Positions 38,970-52,146 of a stretch of DNA of 64,000 nt are shown in pieces; position 1 is the stretch's first letter, and each line of letters begins with the position of its first letter. The position numbers and the translations under genes are program-made. Location of the stretch: assembly GCA_910591455.2 (NCBI GenBank), contig OU342819.1, positions 20,868,621 to 20,932,620 of the forward strand. The letters are read 5' to 3'. The notes beneath the pieces are model-generated. The model saw only the letters and a list, made by a program, of their open reading frames with translations, searched no databases and had not been told where the DNA came from. The DNA is from Pholis gunnellus. Lineage: Eukaryota; Chordata; Actinopteri; Perciformes; Pholidae.

Positions 38970-39142
38970 TGGGAGGAGAACCGGCCCCCCCGCCCGGCTC
39001 CGTGGCTCCGCCCCGCGACCTGCTGACGTCTGACATCACGGCTCGCAGTTTCCGGGTGACGTGGACGCGCGCGCCGGGTCAGGTGGAGAAGTACCGCGTG
39101 GTTTACTACCCGGCCAGCAGCGGAGGACAGCCGGAGGAAAAG
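38970..39142 (+). CDS. col14a1: col14a1 exon: FN3-2 first half
   Basis: Exon of 173 bases (window codons 279 to about 336), entering in phase 1 and leaving in phase 0. It starts with a Gly/Pro-rich hinge (GGEPAPPPGSVAPPRDLL) and continues with TSDITARSFRVTWTRAPGQ and VEKYRVVYYPASSGGQPEEK. The conserved FN3 core Trp is in RVTWT and the Tyr in KYRVVYY. Acceptor ctcctccag, donor gtaccc. The exon is very GC-rich. The hinge is longer and richer in Pro than I recall for the human protein, which suggests a flexible VWA-FN3 junction. Confidence 0.93.
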
Positions 39143-40220
39143 GTACCCGGATTAAACCCAGAGTCTAGATCCTCGCTCTTCTTTCCCTTTTGGTTGTTTT
39201 CAGAGTTTTCCTGCCACAAGGAACAAATACTCAACCACACGTGTGATTGGAGCTGCATCACAGAAGTTAATCAAAGTGGTGAAAGTGTTTCTCTGGCTCC
39301 TCATCAGTGACGGGAGTTTTTTTTTAATTGTCCTGATTTCCCAGCAGAGGGTCAACAGACGGCCGACGTAACGGCAGCGTTTTAATTAAGGCCGCTCGGC
39401 TTCATGTTTCAGGGGTCACTTCAGCAGCTGGAATGAACTTCCTCTCATAGGTTTTGCATCCTGCGATATATTCTGCTGCGAGATCTGAAATCGATGCTTT
39501 ACCGCAGAACAGAAAATAAGTCCAAAGCCGATGCAGACGGGTGTTTCTGTGATGTTCTCCATATTAAATCAATGAGGGAAGGCCAGGTAACAGCAAACTA
39601 ATCCTCCACACCGATCACAGTTTAATGTTGATCACAGGCTGTATTAGCCTGCAGGAGTTTGACCTGATAGAGAGGCAGCTGAGGCTGTGACACCCTGTGC
39701 AGCCTCTCCTCCTATAGAACTACACACACACAAACACACACACTGTACTGTAATTATCTGAGCTCATATTTATGTTCATACCATTTTTTTTTATCCGGTT
39801 TCTCTTTGATGTTTATAATAACTTGCAGCTGGAACGTTCGTTCTCCCCCACGAGGTAGACGGAGGTTTGATCAAAGCCGATCTGATCTAGTTCCACTCAA
39901 TTTAAATCTCTTTGGAGACGAGCTGAACGCCTTCAGCAACATGTGGCGCAGTTTGTTTTTCTTCAAACCGTGAAATCAGAGGGCTTCCTAATAGACAGAG
40001 GATTTTGGGATATTTTTTTGACTGTTTCAAAGTGACTAAGAGCACAACATCGGAGCTAATTAACGCTATCAGAGTTTCATTTCCCTCAAGTGACAAACTG
40101 TAAACACGACAGACGAGCGTACTTGTTTGTCTGTAGAAACCCGACTCGGTGAGTCTCTTTAGAGTGTGAAGCAGCTCTGCAGCTCTGCAGCATCCAGACT
40201 TAGTGTGATCCGTCTTTCAG
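39143..40220. other. intron within FN3-2
   Basis: 1.08 kb, unique sequence with a short CA run near 39721; nothing else seen. Confidence 0.8.
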
Positions 40221-40347
40221 GTGGTCCAGGGGACGGAGAGCAGCGTGGAGCTGAACTACCTCAACTCTCTGACGGAGTACCAGGTGGCCGTCTTCGCCGT
40301 CTACCGCAGCTCGGCCAGCGAGGCCCTGAGAGGAAGCGCCACCACGC
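40221..40347 (+). CDS. col14a1: col14a1 exon: FN3-2 second half
   Basis: Exon of 127 bases, phase 0 in and phase 1 out. It encodes VVQGTESSVELNYLNSL then TEYQVAVFAVYRSSASEALRG, ending in the FN3 G-strand (SATT). The LTEYQVAVFAVY motif is the FN3 tyrosine-corner signature and is close to the collagen XIV version. Acceptor gtctttcag, donor gtgagt (strong consensus). With 38970-39142 it makes a complete 100-codon unit including the hinge (codons 279-378). Confidence 0.94.
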
Positions 40348-40973
40348 GTGAGTTTAGAGGACAATGGGGGACGTGCAGGTCCTTTAAAGAGGGATACACA
40401 GAGTTCCTAAGCATGCTGGGAAATGCAGTTATTCCTGACTGACAAACCCTCCAGAAGCAAAGTACTCATTGGGTCTTAGAAGTATTTAGAAAATCCCTTT
40501 TTTTAATTTTCCTTTTCTTAGGATTTAATAAATAACGTATCGTACAACCCGTTCTCTCTCCCAACTCGCCGCTCGGTAAATTCCCCTCGGAATCTGATAC
40601 CGACGCACCGCGGCACCTTTTAGCGTCTGACGTACACGGGACTTTCACCCAGGAGACCGCTGTTCGTGTCACGTTGACGTATTTTAACTTTTCTTACCCG
40701 ACTTACGCACGTAGAGCTTATTAAAAGTGCTTTTGTTACTTTGAAAGCTTATTTTGAAAGCGACTGTATGCCGCTAACAAAACTCAGCGTTTAGCATTTT
40801 GCTACTAACAAGCTAACTTTAGCTCCTCGCCTCAGAATGGACACTCACTCTGCCTGTTGTGTGTTATTCCTGATCAGCTTCAGTTCAAACAGGAGAAAAG
40901 GCGCGATGTGAGGTCATGGAGACAAATACGCATCTTTGTCATTTTATGTTATGTATATATGTATATATAGAAT

Positions 40974-41006
<33 letters not shown>

Positions 41007-41929
41007 AAATGTGTGTTAAATATGCATGAGAGTATTATAACTAAATGTTTTATTAAAATCCAGTTCTAGTTGTTTTCTCCCGTTATATCCTTCATACATA
41101 TGTCCGCATTAAATCTCACTCTTACGAGGGATTAGATCCTTTATTGAACCACTTCCTGTTGCTCTAAAGGAATGAAATGAAACGTGATATAATCTGAACT
41201 CTCAGCTCATCTTCAGCGTCTTTGATAGAAACACCGATCGACCCGGAGTCTCTGAATCTGGGCCATGAAAGCTGCACCGGTGCTGCATTATGCATCCTGA
41301 TGCTCCACCTTTCAGACAGGACGTCCCGCCGTGAGCTCTAATTCTGGAGCCCGTCACGGGGTCTGAAACACGGAAACCAGGATTCCTCCCGCCGCTCGCT
41401 GATGAATGACGGGGAATTCCTCCCCCGCCGGCGGAGGACGAACGCTGAGCTGCAGGTCGACCTTGAGACAAAGTTAATGGCGTTCGGCTGCTGCCGTTAG
41501 CTGGACTGTGACACCAAATACTGATGCTGGTTTTTTGGGGTCGTGGTGCTTCATAGAGAACACAGGATGTGAAACAGCAGAAGAAATGTATGGAAGAGTC
41601 GACTGAATTAGTTTATTCTAAGGTTCAAATAGCAATTCAAATGTAGAAGAAAATAACATTTAATTGCAGATTTCGTTGTTTATTTTCCTCCCGCCGTGAG
41701 ACGCTGACCGGCTGAAATATACCGGATTTAATCAAAGTCATCGGTCAAACCTTTCCTGACATTTAGATTTTATTTGAACTTATTGAAGCTGAACGTCTAA
41801 AGTAAAGTCTCAGAGAAGCGGTCGGCTTCACTCCTTTTCAAAATGAATATCTTAAAATAACCAAAGATTTCATTTAGATTTCAGATTTAATCCGTTTTTA
41901 TTTGAATACGGTGAGATATTTGTGTCACA

Positions 41930-42014
<85 letters not shown>

Positions 42015-42021
42015 GCTGCAG
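40348..42021. other. intron between FN3-2 and FN3-3
   Basis: 1.67 kb. Holds a family C-like fragment (about 40635-40710), a CA tract at 40977-41005, a GC-rich stretch at 41320-41460 and the GT repeat that ends at the acceptor. Confidence 0.8.
41933..42013. repeat. (GT)n microsatellite just upstream of FN3-3 exon
   Basis: 81-base GT tract, separated from exon 42022 by only tgctgcag. Confidence 0.97.
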
Positions 42022-42167
42022 TGGCTCTGCCGATGGTGAACGACCTCGAGCTGTTCGACATCTCTCACAGCACCATGAGGGTCCGCTGGAAGATGGCCGC
42101 CGGGGCTTCTGGGTACATGATCCTGTACGCTCCGCTGACGGGGGGAGAAGCCGCGGACGAGAAGGAG
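42022..42167 (+). CDS. col14a1: col14a1 exon: FN3-3 first half
   Basis: Exon of 146 bases, phase 1 in and phase 0 out. The first codon is completed as C|TG (Leu), giving LALPMVNDLELFDISHSTMR, then VRWKMAAGASGYMILYAPLTG and GEAADEKE. LALPM and GASGYMILYAPLT are close to collagen XIV FN3. The core Trp is in VRWKM. The exon sits between two long GT repeats: 81 bases of GT end eight bases before it, and 122 bases of GT start eight bases after it. Acceptor tgctgcag, donor gtgagg. Confidence 0.94.
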
Positions 42168-42173
42168 GTGAGG

Positions 42174-42299
<126 letters not shown>

Positions 42300-43374
42300 A
42301 GCGACAGGATTTTAGGAGTAAATAGTGGGAACAGCTTTACAGCATGTCGGAGCCTCGTTAAACAGTGATTCTCTGATGAGTTTTTCTGTTTTAACGAGTA
42401 GCATAACGCGCTGGTTTGTCATTCTAGTCGTGGGTTATTTAGTGACGTTTTAAAGAACATCACACTTTGTCTTCGGCCCGATGGACGAGCGTCACAGGAA
42501 GTCTGTCGGCCAGCTGAAGTCGCTCTGAAATGATCTCGTTAGAGTCGGCGACTGTCGGAGCGACTTGATGAGACGCCGTGGTCATTGTAACTTAGTGGCT
42601 TCAAAGTACACGTGTGCTTTGATGTGGTGTTCCTGTTATTCTCCTCTGAACCCTTTATAATGATCGGTGAGGAAGGTGAGAGGGTGAGAGGACGGAAGGA
42701 AAGACGACAAAACTGGTCAAATTGGTGAGAAATTCGCCTGGTGTTCCCAATGAATTACAGCCACAGCCTCATCTTCTCCAGGCAGCGAAGTAAACAACGC
42801 TTTTCAAAACTGTTAAATGACCAATCAGAGGGCGAAACATGAAGAAAAGCTTTCAGCGAGTGTGTGAGATCAAAGCAAAGAAAACTGAATCCGAGAAAAC
42901 ACTGAAACCAAACTGGAAATCAAAGATGAAAACATGCAGATCCTGGACCGATGAATCAGCAGCGAAGAAGGCGAGGAAGAGGAGGGGAAGGTGTGAAGGG
43001 CACAGCCGGCCGTCTGTTTCCCTTTCCCATCAGAGCTCGTTACGACGGTCGACACTTCCCCCTCCGGGCACAAAACAATAAAAACGATTCTAATCAGGAT
43101 GGATGCCGTCCAGCGGCGAGGAGGAGCCCGGCTCTGAGGCGCCGCTGTCGGAGTCCGGGCACGGCCGAGAGCTCCGGCCTCGAAAGTGGCTTTCAGCTCG
43201 CGTGGCCGTGTGGGCACGTCGTCCGGGCCGGAAGCCAGAGGAAGTGGGCTTCAATACAGACTGAAAGATGTGAACAGCGACAGGGTTCTGATCTGGTTTG
43301 AAGACTAAACGGACTGTTTTCCTGCCAACAAAAGAAGCAAAAAGGTGACGAGGATTCAGTGTGTGAGGGCGACG

Positions 43375-43455
43375 TTTAGAGTCAAACAGACCATGAAGCA
43401 GGGGATGCTTTAGGGCGGGGCCTAACGGTGATTGACAGGTCTCTACCAGAGAATC
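43375..43455 (+). repeat. family A repeat, copy 5 (right-end fragment)
   Basis: Only tttagagtcaaacagaccatgaagcagg through gattgacaggtctctaccagaga is present. Confidence 0.85.
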
Positions 43456-43850
43456 AACCTAAAAGAACTCTTGTTGTGTGTTCGTATGTGAACATGACAG
43501 AAGGACCGACGGCATCACGCTGCTTTATTTATACGTGAAAGACGATCTGTTTGATTTACAAACATCCACAGCACGAGGAAGTGGAACCAAATTAGATGTA
43601 AATAAACTGCGACGAGAGGAGAACCTGCTGATGGATGACAGAGTAACTCTGGAACACGAGTTTCTTTATTTAGGCGACATATTTTCAGTCAGTTCACAGA
43701 TCTCTCTCTAAAAGTCTGCATCAGTTGTGAAGCTTTGGCAGTACATCATATTTCTCTCGGGCTTCCAAAAGGATAACGGTTTATTCATGGAATGAGCAGA
43801 CAAGAAGAGCAGATGGACAAACATTTGTCGGTGCCTCCGTGCTGCCAGGT

Positions 43851-43852
<2 letters not shown>

Positions 43853-43897
<45 letters not shown>
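43853..43897. repeat. (GT)n microsatellite
   Basis: 45-base GT tract. Confidence 0.95.
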
Positions 43898-43899
<2 letters not shown>

Positions 43900-44035
43900 G
43901 CAGAAAGTGAAAGATGGTAAAGTTCTGGGTTTGTGCTCATAGTGTGTTAGCAGCTGTTTGATAGTGGAGTTAATCATCCTGCTGAAAACCCACAAGCAAC
44001 CTCTGATCTGGAATCAGCCCGTGATCAGTTAGAAC

Positions 44036-44505
44036 CACAGACTGTAGATAAGACGCGGACGTAGTCGTGGTGGCGTCGCGCATCGGTTTGTGGACCGATG
44101 TGCTGAAGCCTCGAGTCCGGCGTTTTCGCCATCGCCATCTTGGATTACGGCTGTTTTTTTTTTGCAGCCAATGAACAGGAAGTGACCATATTCAGACTGA
44201 GGAGGAGTGACGTAGAGACGGCGTACACGTCTCTGGTAGAGACCTGTCAATCACTGTGTAGCCCCGCCCCTAAAGCATCCCCTGCTTTATGGTCTGTGTG
44301 ACTCTAAATGGACCATCATGTACTAAATGAACATCATGCTGTATTGAAGAAGACTTGAAACTAGAGATTGAGACCATAAACTCATGTTTACAATGTTTAC
44401 TGAGGTAATAAATCAAGAGAGAAGTAGAGTCATTTTCTCATAGACTTCTATACAACCAGAGGAGTCGCCCCCTGGTGGACACTAGAGAGAATGCAGCTTT
44501 AACAC
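44036..44505 (-). repeat. family A interspersed repeat, copy 6 (full length)
   Basis: Full inverted copy from agactgtagataagacgcggacgtagtc to gtggacactagagagaatgcagcttta; outside it gaagcatcggcttcac recalls the flank of copies 1 and 4, so the true repeat may be longer. Confidence 0.9.
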
Positions 44506-44994
44506 GTGAAGCATCGGCTTCACTTGTGAGAACCGGAGTGCTGGTTAGAAATGAGTTTTACATCTAAATCACAAAAATGTACAGAGAAACACAAAGAGAG
44601 ACCTTTGTCCCTTAAGTAGAGAAGCTAAACGAGACCTTTTACCTTTACTTTTTAAAAACAGAGTTAAACTGTTTTACAGTAAAAACAACGATGAAGGGAG
44701 TTTCACCGTCTACTACGTTCTGTTTCTACCTCTAGCTATATGGCACATAGTTTTAAAGGGTCCCACCTGCTGAAGCTTAGAGGGAAAAAATCCACAGCCA
44801 CTTAAAAAAACACCGATCTTATGTAATCACAGCTTGATTCCACGCTTGTCTGGACAGGACTGTGGAGTGATGGAGGGATGACAGGAGGGTAGATATGCAG
44901 AGAAGTATACGACGATGTGACAGATGGATGAGAGATGAGATAAAGGCATCAGCTGGAAACACGACATCCTCTCGCTGCCGAAGGCGCTTACCTT

Positions 44995-44996
<2 letters not shown>

Positions 44997-45044
<48 letters not shown>
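44997..45044. repeat. (GT)n microsatellite forming the FN3-3 acceptor tract
   Basis: 48-base GT tract running directly into cag|gtgaag of exon 45048. Confidence 0.97.
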
Positions 45045-45047
<3 letters not shown>

Positions 45048-45177
45048 GTGAAGGTGGAGGACTCGGTGAACGAGGTGGAGCTGGAAGTATTGACTCCGGC
45101 CACAGAGTACACGGTGACGGTTTACGCCTTGTACGGAGAGGAGGCCAGCGACCCCATGACCAGCCAGCAGACCACAT
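45048..45177 (+). CDS. col14a1: col14a1 exon: FN3-3 second half
   Basis: Exon of 130 bases, phase 0 in and phase 1 out (FN3-3 complete, codons 379-470). It encodes VKVEDSVNEVELEVLTPA then TEYTVTVYALYGEEASDPM, ending TSQQTT. TEYTVTVYA and YGEEASDPMT match the family closely. The acceptor is a GT repeat running straight into cag with no clear pyrimidine tract. The donor gtgagt is strong and is followed within nine bases by a CA repeat. Confidence 0.94.
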
Positions 45178-45183
45178 GTGAGT

Positions 45184-45185
<2 letters not shown>

Positions 45186-45229
<44 letters not shown>
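45186..45229. repeat. (CA)n microsatellite just downstream of FN3-3 second exon
   Basis: 44-base CA tract starting nine bases after the exon end. It is complementary to the GT tract on the other side of the exon. Confidence 0.97.
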
Positions 45230-45230
<1 letters not shown>

Positions 45231-45254
45231 TCCTAGAATACATCGATCGGTTTA

Positions 45255-45410
45255 ATACTGCAGCAGAATGTCAGACCCTGCTGCGGTAAAATGAGAGCTT
45301 TTCTAGATGGACCCTGGTGCTAAGAGACACTACCGCTTTAGTCCACAGGGGGCGCCAGAATCAACACAACATGAAAGTTCCTCTTAGTAGCTTTAACGAA
45401 GTGCAAAGTA
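45255..45410. repeat. family B repeat, copy 3
   Basis: gtcagaccctgctgcggtaaaatgagag ... ggtgctaagagacactacc ... ccacagggggcgccag ... acatgaaagttcctcttagtagcttta, matching 28795-28980 and 63825-64000. Confidence 0.8.
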
Positions 45411-47268
45411 ACCACATAACGCTGTTTTAAACTGTAGCCGACGTCTGGTCGAACTGGATTACCTGCAGGTTAAAGATGTGTTAAGATCCACTCAAGTTAA
45501 AACATGATACAAGATGCATAAATTATAGAATTACGTTTTTTTGTTTTCTTGATTAAAAGGGAGCCGGAGCAGAAAACCAGACTGGTCGCTCTGCCATGTG
45601 AACCAATTTTGTGATAAACTTTTTAGATTGAACATGACGCTGGTAACTCCTTAGAGTTCCTAAATAATCAGCTCCGTGCCAAAACATGAACTTGAGTAGC
45701 AGCAAAGTTCCCCTGGAGGATGCAGGCTCTGATCTATGAACATCAAGTGGAAATACTTCTCTATTATATTGTTATTAAACCGCCTGTTTGCTTATAATAG
45801 TCTAAATAAACAATGTTTAATTTGGGAAGTTTGGATTTATCGTCCTTTTTATTGTTTCCTCACAAAGTTTATACAGTTAAAAGACAAAAATGATGCTTGA
45901 AAAAAATACTTAAAAATCCTTTAATTTCATTTCCTAATGTCTGAAAGCTGTTGGATGTATAAAACCGGTCCTCATTAAAGAAAGATGTACATATATACAT
46001 ATACATCTGAACTTATATACATTCCACACACACACTTAAGCTAAACCTAATTCTGCCCTTAATCCTAAATCCAAGTCTCATTGGTCCTCTGGAGGAGTCG
46101 GGACTGGAAATGAAAACGTCTAAAAGTCAAATTGGTCCTCACAAAGATAGAAATACAAACTCACACACGGCCTCACTCATACAGTAAATATGTAAATCCC
46201 CGTGACGCCGTCAACGAGCTTCACTAACTGTTGAAGAAATCCAATTTCATTAAATTCCTGACGGACTCTTCGACCCTCTGACTCGACACTCTGCACATAT
46301 TTCATTTACCCCACGACTCACATCCGTCTGACGGGGAAGCACAGAACTCCTCACGGGGACGTTTAGTTTAGTCTAAACGTCTGAAGCGTCTTTGAACTCA
46401 ACGAACAAGTCGTGGGAGAGGAAGCAACAACACCACAGCAGCTGCATTCCTCTCTCTGCTGCTTGAAGTTGTCAAAAATCAGCCGCTGCGATTACGTTTT
46501 TTGTTTTTTTGTTCGAGCGTGTTCCAGTCACGTCCCGGCACGTTGTTTTTTAATTTCTGCCCCGACACAGAACTGGCAACCGGCCTCCAGCTTCCCCCTC
46601 GACGTGCTCTTATTTTGCACCTTCGCTTTCACTATTTTAAGAGTTTGAAGTCGTCCCGTTTCCCCGCCGTGCCCACTAATCATGGTTTTGTGAAGTTCCC
46701 CTTTAAGGTCTGCGGCCCGCGGCTTCACGTCGGGGCTCGTTTGTGTCTTTATGATGCGGGTCGGACCAGGACGCCGGCGGCCGTTAGAGGGAGACGGCGG
46801 TTGTTCGTGCAAATTACTTTTAATTCCCTCCATCTATGCAAGCAGAGCTTTTTGTTCTTTGCATACATTCAGTGCTCCGTTATGTTTAGCATGCGTTCAA
46901 TCATTCATTAAGTGCCAGACGGGATCCACATGAGCGGCTCCTCACAGTCCAATCTGTGTCTGCAGTGATGACGCCTGCAGTGAAGATGTTTTGATGTTTT
47001 TAGTTTATATTCATGGTTTTATCAGCCGGTGGTCACAGTGTATTTATCTTGTTGCTTGTTTTCCAGATGCGTCTGGACGTGCGGGAGGCGAGTTTAATGT
47101 TCTTTCATCACTTTGTGATTCATTCAGACTCCGACTCTCCTCGTCCCTCATTTCATCCGGTTTATTTATCCGTTCGTTCTGTCAGTGTCGGACAAAAATG
47201 AGTTTAATGATGGCCGCGGTGAAAAGAGGCCACCGCAGCTGCAGAGAGAGAAGAACATTTATATAAAC

Positions 47269-47282
47269 ATATATATATATAT

Positions 47283-47339
<57 letters not shown>
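47269..47339. repeat. (AT)n microsatellite
   Basis: About 70 bases of AT with one GAT interruption. Confidence 0.95.
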
Positions 47340-47341
<2 letters not shown>

Positions 47342-47596
47342 TCTATATAAAGAAAAGCAGCATGATGGAGATTTAAGTTAAAGGCTTCATATTTGCTGTG
47401 ATGACGACGAGCTGTTTTTACTTTGTGGTTTTAGAGTTCAAAGATCACAAGATCAGACAATATGCAAATATATAAAGATTGTGTTAATTCATTGGTTCCG
47501 TGATGAAATCATTTTCAGGCCATTGTTCAGTCTCTGTGTTTTGTTTGGAGGTGTTTGTTATTTCCTCATGAACTCCAGACATTGTGTAACAAACAA

Positions 47597-48036
47597 CCAG
47601 AGACTGTGAATAAGAAGTGGAAGTCGTCACTGTGTGACGTCACCCGCTGGTTTGTGAACTGCTGTTTTGAAGCCTTTGGTATTTTGTCCGTCGCCATCTT
47701 GGTTTTCTGCAACCAGAAGTGACACGAGAAGGAGGAGGAGCCAAGTGCAACCAACATATTGCCTTTTACTTTCGTGAAGAGAAAACACACTGTGAGAGGG
47801 TTAAAGCATCCCCTGCTTTATGGTCTGTGTGACTCTAAATGGACCATCATTTACTAAATGAACATCATGCTGTATTGAAGAAGACTTGAAACTAGAGATT
47901 GAGACCATAAACTCATGTTTACAATGTTTACTGAGGTCTTAAATCAAGAGAGAAGTAGAGTCATTTTCTCATAGACTTCTATACAACCAGAGGAGTCGCC
48001 CCCTGGTGGACACTAGAGAGAATGCAGCTTTAACAC
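47597..48036 (-). repeat. family A interspersed repeat, copy 7
   Basis: Inverted copy; the segment with gggcggggctacac is missing, otherwise the core is nearly identical to copy 6. Confidence 0.9.
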
Positions 48037-48796
48037 TTTTCGGACCCGGAGGTTTCTGCCTGTTCAGGAACCTTTTCACATTTCACAGACGTTGTACGAG
48101 CGAGCTGTCGGGGTCACGTTTGTTGTCCGGTCTCTTCCGGGTAACGTAGGTTCAGGGTTGTCGTGCATCATGTAGTCACATCAACCGAAGAACTGTGTGG
48201 ATCTTTCAACCTCACAGACGCCATTTTTCTGGCTCTTTGGCACAAAAGAATTGTATTAACGTTGGAATAGTTTGCGAAACATTCAGAACTGATGTGCAGA
48301 GTCACCTGGTATCCAGAGGAACGGGCCGTTTAATACAGCGGGTATTTCTATAGGGACACATACATTTGGAAACTTTGGAGACTTGCCTATCTCTAAACTT
48401 TTTAATTTCCCTTCCTCCTCATTCCCATGCTGACCCTGGCATGACCTACAGTTACAGCAGTGGCAGTCTCTTCCTCCCTTCCTCCCTTTCCCTCTGCAGC
48501 TTTGTCTTTATTCTGACCCTCCGTATAATTGAGGTGAGGCAATGCCGGGGACAATCAGGATTTAAAAAAGAAAAGGAAAGAAAGAAAACAGACCGGTAAT
48601 TCTAAAGTTTCCTGAGAGTAAAATCTGATTCCCTGACTGAATTAAAAAGGTTGTTTCAGACCTTTGCAGTATCTCCATGGGAGAGAGAGAGGAAGTAGAG
48701 CCGGAGCCTGAGGGAGGGTGAGTGATGTAGTGAGGGTCTGCTCACTTTATGATTAAAATAGAGGAGTCCAATAACCCGGGCCAAACCCCCGTGAGC

Positions 48797-48797
<1 letters not shown>

Positions 48798-48847
<50 letters not shown>
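48798..48847. repeat. (GT)n microsatellite
   Basis: 50-base GT tract. Confidence 0.95.
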
Positions 48848-48851
<4 letters not shown>

Positions 48852-49074
48852 CACTTAATAAATCCAAACGCCACTAACCCTTCATAACAGCAGCTCTGTG
48901 GCAGACTTGTTTCTAATATGATGCACGATAACAAATACCTGGAATATTTAATTTAATATATCAGAGACTGAGGTACTAGTTCAATGGAATGATGATGCCT
49001 GAGGTCATGAAGTTTGTTGTGCTTAATCAAAACTCAACAAAAGTTTGTTTTATTTGTTTTATCCGAAAAGTGTG

Positions 49075-49332
49075 TTAAAGCTGCCTTCTCTCTAGTGTCC
49101 ACCAGGGGGCGACTCCTCTGGTTGTATAGAAGTCTATGAGAAAATGACTCTACTTCTCTCTTGATTTATTACCTCAGTAAACATTGTAAACATGAGTTTA
49201 TGGTCTCAATCTCTAGTTTCAAGTCTTCTTCAATACAGCATGATGTTCATTTAGTAAATGATGGTCCATTTAGAGTCACACAGACCATAAAGCAGGGGAT
49301 GCTTTAGGGGCGGGGCTACACGGTGATTGATT
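49075..49332 (+). repeat. family A interspersed repeat, copy 8 (next to FN3-4 exon)
   Basis: Forward copy of the first 260 bases, ending at gggcggggctacacggtgattga about 75 bases before exon 49406. Confidence 0.92.
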
Positions 49333-49405
49333 CAGTCACTGACGGTGACGGTGAGCACAGACTGGAGATGGAGGTTTACTAACGTTTACTCTCCTCCCAC
49401 CTCAG

Positions 49406-49545
49406 TGCCGCTGACTCCGGCGAGGAACCTGCGCTTCTCAGACGTGGACCACAGCTCCTCCCGGCTCACGTGGGACTCGGCCTCCAGGAAGGCCAACGGC
49501 TACCGCATCATGTACGTCAAGACCGACGGAGTCCTGACCAACGAG
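49406..49545 (+). CDS. col14a1: col14a1 exon: FN3-4 first half
   Basis: Exon of 140 bases, phase 1 in and phase 0 out. It encodes LPLTPARNLRFSDVDHSSS, RLTWDSASRKANGYRIMYV and KTDGVLTNE. ARNLRFSDV and RLTWDSASRKANGYRI are typical of the collagen XIV fourth FN3 domain; core Trp in RLTWD. Acceptor ccacctcag, donor gtgaga. A family A repeat copy ends about 75 bases upstream, so almost the whole upstream flank of this exon is transposon-derived. Confidence 0.95.
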
Positions 49546-49640
49546 GTGAGAGGGGTCTCAGCGCTGACGTCATTTCTCAGGGAACAAACCGTCAAAACCC
49601 TACGGAGGAAAACTCTTATTGGTCCCGTGTGTGTCTGCAG

Positions 49641-49767
49641 GTGGATGTCGGCCGCGTGACGACCTGGCTGCTCAGAAACCTGACCTCCCTGACGGAGTAC
49701 ACGGTCGGCGTCTTTGCCGTCTACGATGAGGGACAAGCCGAGGCCGCGACCGAGAGCTTCACCACCG
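49641..49767 (+). CDS. col14a1: col14a1 exon: FN3-4 second half
   Basis: Exon of 127 bases, phase 0 in and phase 1 out; the intron before it is only 95 bases. It encodes VDVGRVTTWLLRNLTSL then TEYTVGVFAVYDEGQAEAA and TESFTT. EYTVGVFAVYDEGQ is the FN3 tyrosine corner and following strand. NLTSL contains an N-x-T sequon that could be N-glycosylated. Acceptor gtctgcag, donor gtagga. Completes FN3-4 (codons 471-559). Confidence 0.95.
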
Positions 49768-49923
49768 GTAGGAACCGATATCAATAACTCAAGTGGAACC
49801 GATGTAACATTTCAGGCCCAACAGAGTTCCTTGAGTAGCAATCATGTGTCCCAGGTGACAACTTCAGCTGTCCAGTGTGTTGTTAACATGACTATGAGTG
49901 TGTTTGTGTGTTTGTGTGTGTAG

Positions 49924-51853
<1,930 letters not shown>

Positions 51854-51986
51854 GTTCTGGTGAACGGAAACATCAACAGCTACCTGATAAGAGGCCTGAG
51901 CCCCCTCACGGACTACGAGGTCCTCCTCACCGCCATCTACGCCAACGAGGCGGAGAGCGACGAGGTCGTCCTCGTGGAGTCCACCG
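51854..51986 (+). CDS. col14a1: col14a1 exon: FN3-5 second half
   Basis: Exon of 133 bases, phase 0 in and phase 1 out. It encodes VLVNGNINSYLIRGLSPL, then TDYEVLLTAIYANEAESDEV and VLVEST. The FN3 tyrosine corner is TDYEVLLTAIY. The acceptor lies inside a (ggttct)n repeat (tggttcag), and the first codons VLV are themselves part of it. Donor gtacgt. Completes FN3-5 (codons 560-650). Confidence 0.93.
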
Positions 51987-52101
51987 GTACGTTACATGTT
52001 CCTAAACAGAAGTGCACACATCAGCTGTTTCCTGTTCTTCTGTCTGGAAACCAGCCGGTAAACTTCTACCGATTGTTTTTATCATGTTTTTTCATTTTCA
52101 G

Positions 52102-52146
52102 TGGAAAGAACGACCACCGTCGCTACAACGACCACCACCACAGCCA
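52102..52146 (+). CDS. col14a1: col14a1 micro-exon: Thr-rich mucin-like linker
   Basis: Exon of 45 bases (15 codons, 651-665), phase 1 to phase 1, 115 bases after the previous exon. It encodes VERTTTVATTTTTTA, of which nine residues are Thr. Acceptor tttttcattttcag is strong, donor gtaaat is good. COL14A1 has a Thr/Pro-rich linker with TT repeats at exactly this point between FN3-5 and FN3-6, which supports a small exon that could otherwise be missed. It is a likely site of O-glycosylation. Skipping it would not change the frame. Confidence 0.82.

Larger units (their letters stand above)
45178..49405. other. intron between FN3-3 and FN3-4
   Basis: 4.2 kb. Contains a CA repeat next to the donor, family B copy 3, an AT repeat (47269-47339), family A copies 7 and 8 in opposite orientation, and a GT repeat (48798-48847). 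The segment 46380-46880 is GC-rich, repeat-free and unassigned. Confidence 0.8.

Noticed and set aside
45343..45356. ccacagggggcgcc in family B as a further CTCF-like site
   Set aside because: One base is missing within the core compared with the consensus and with the family A motif, so it was not counted.
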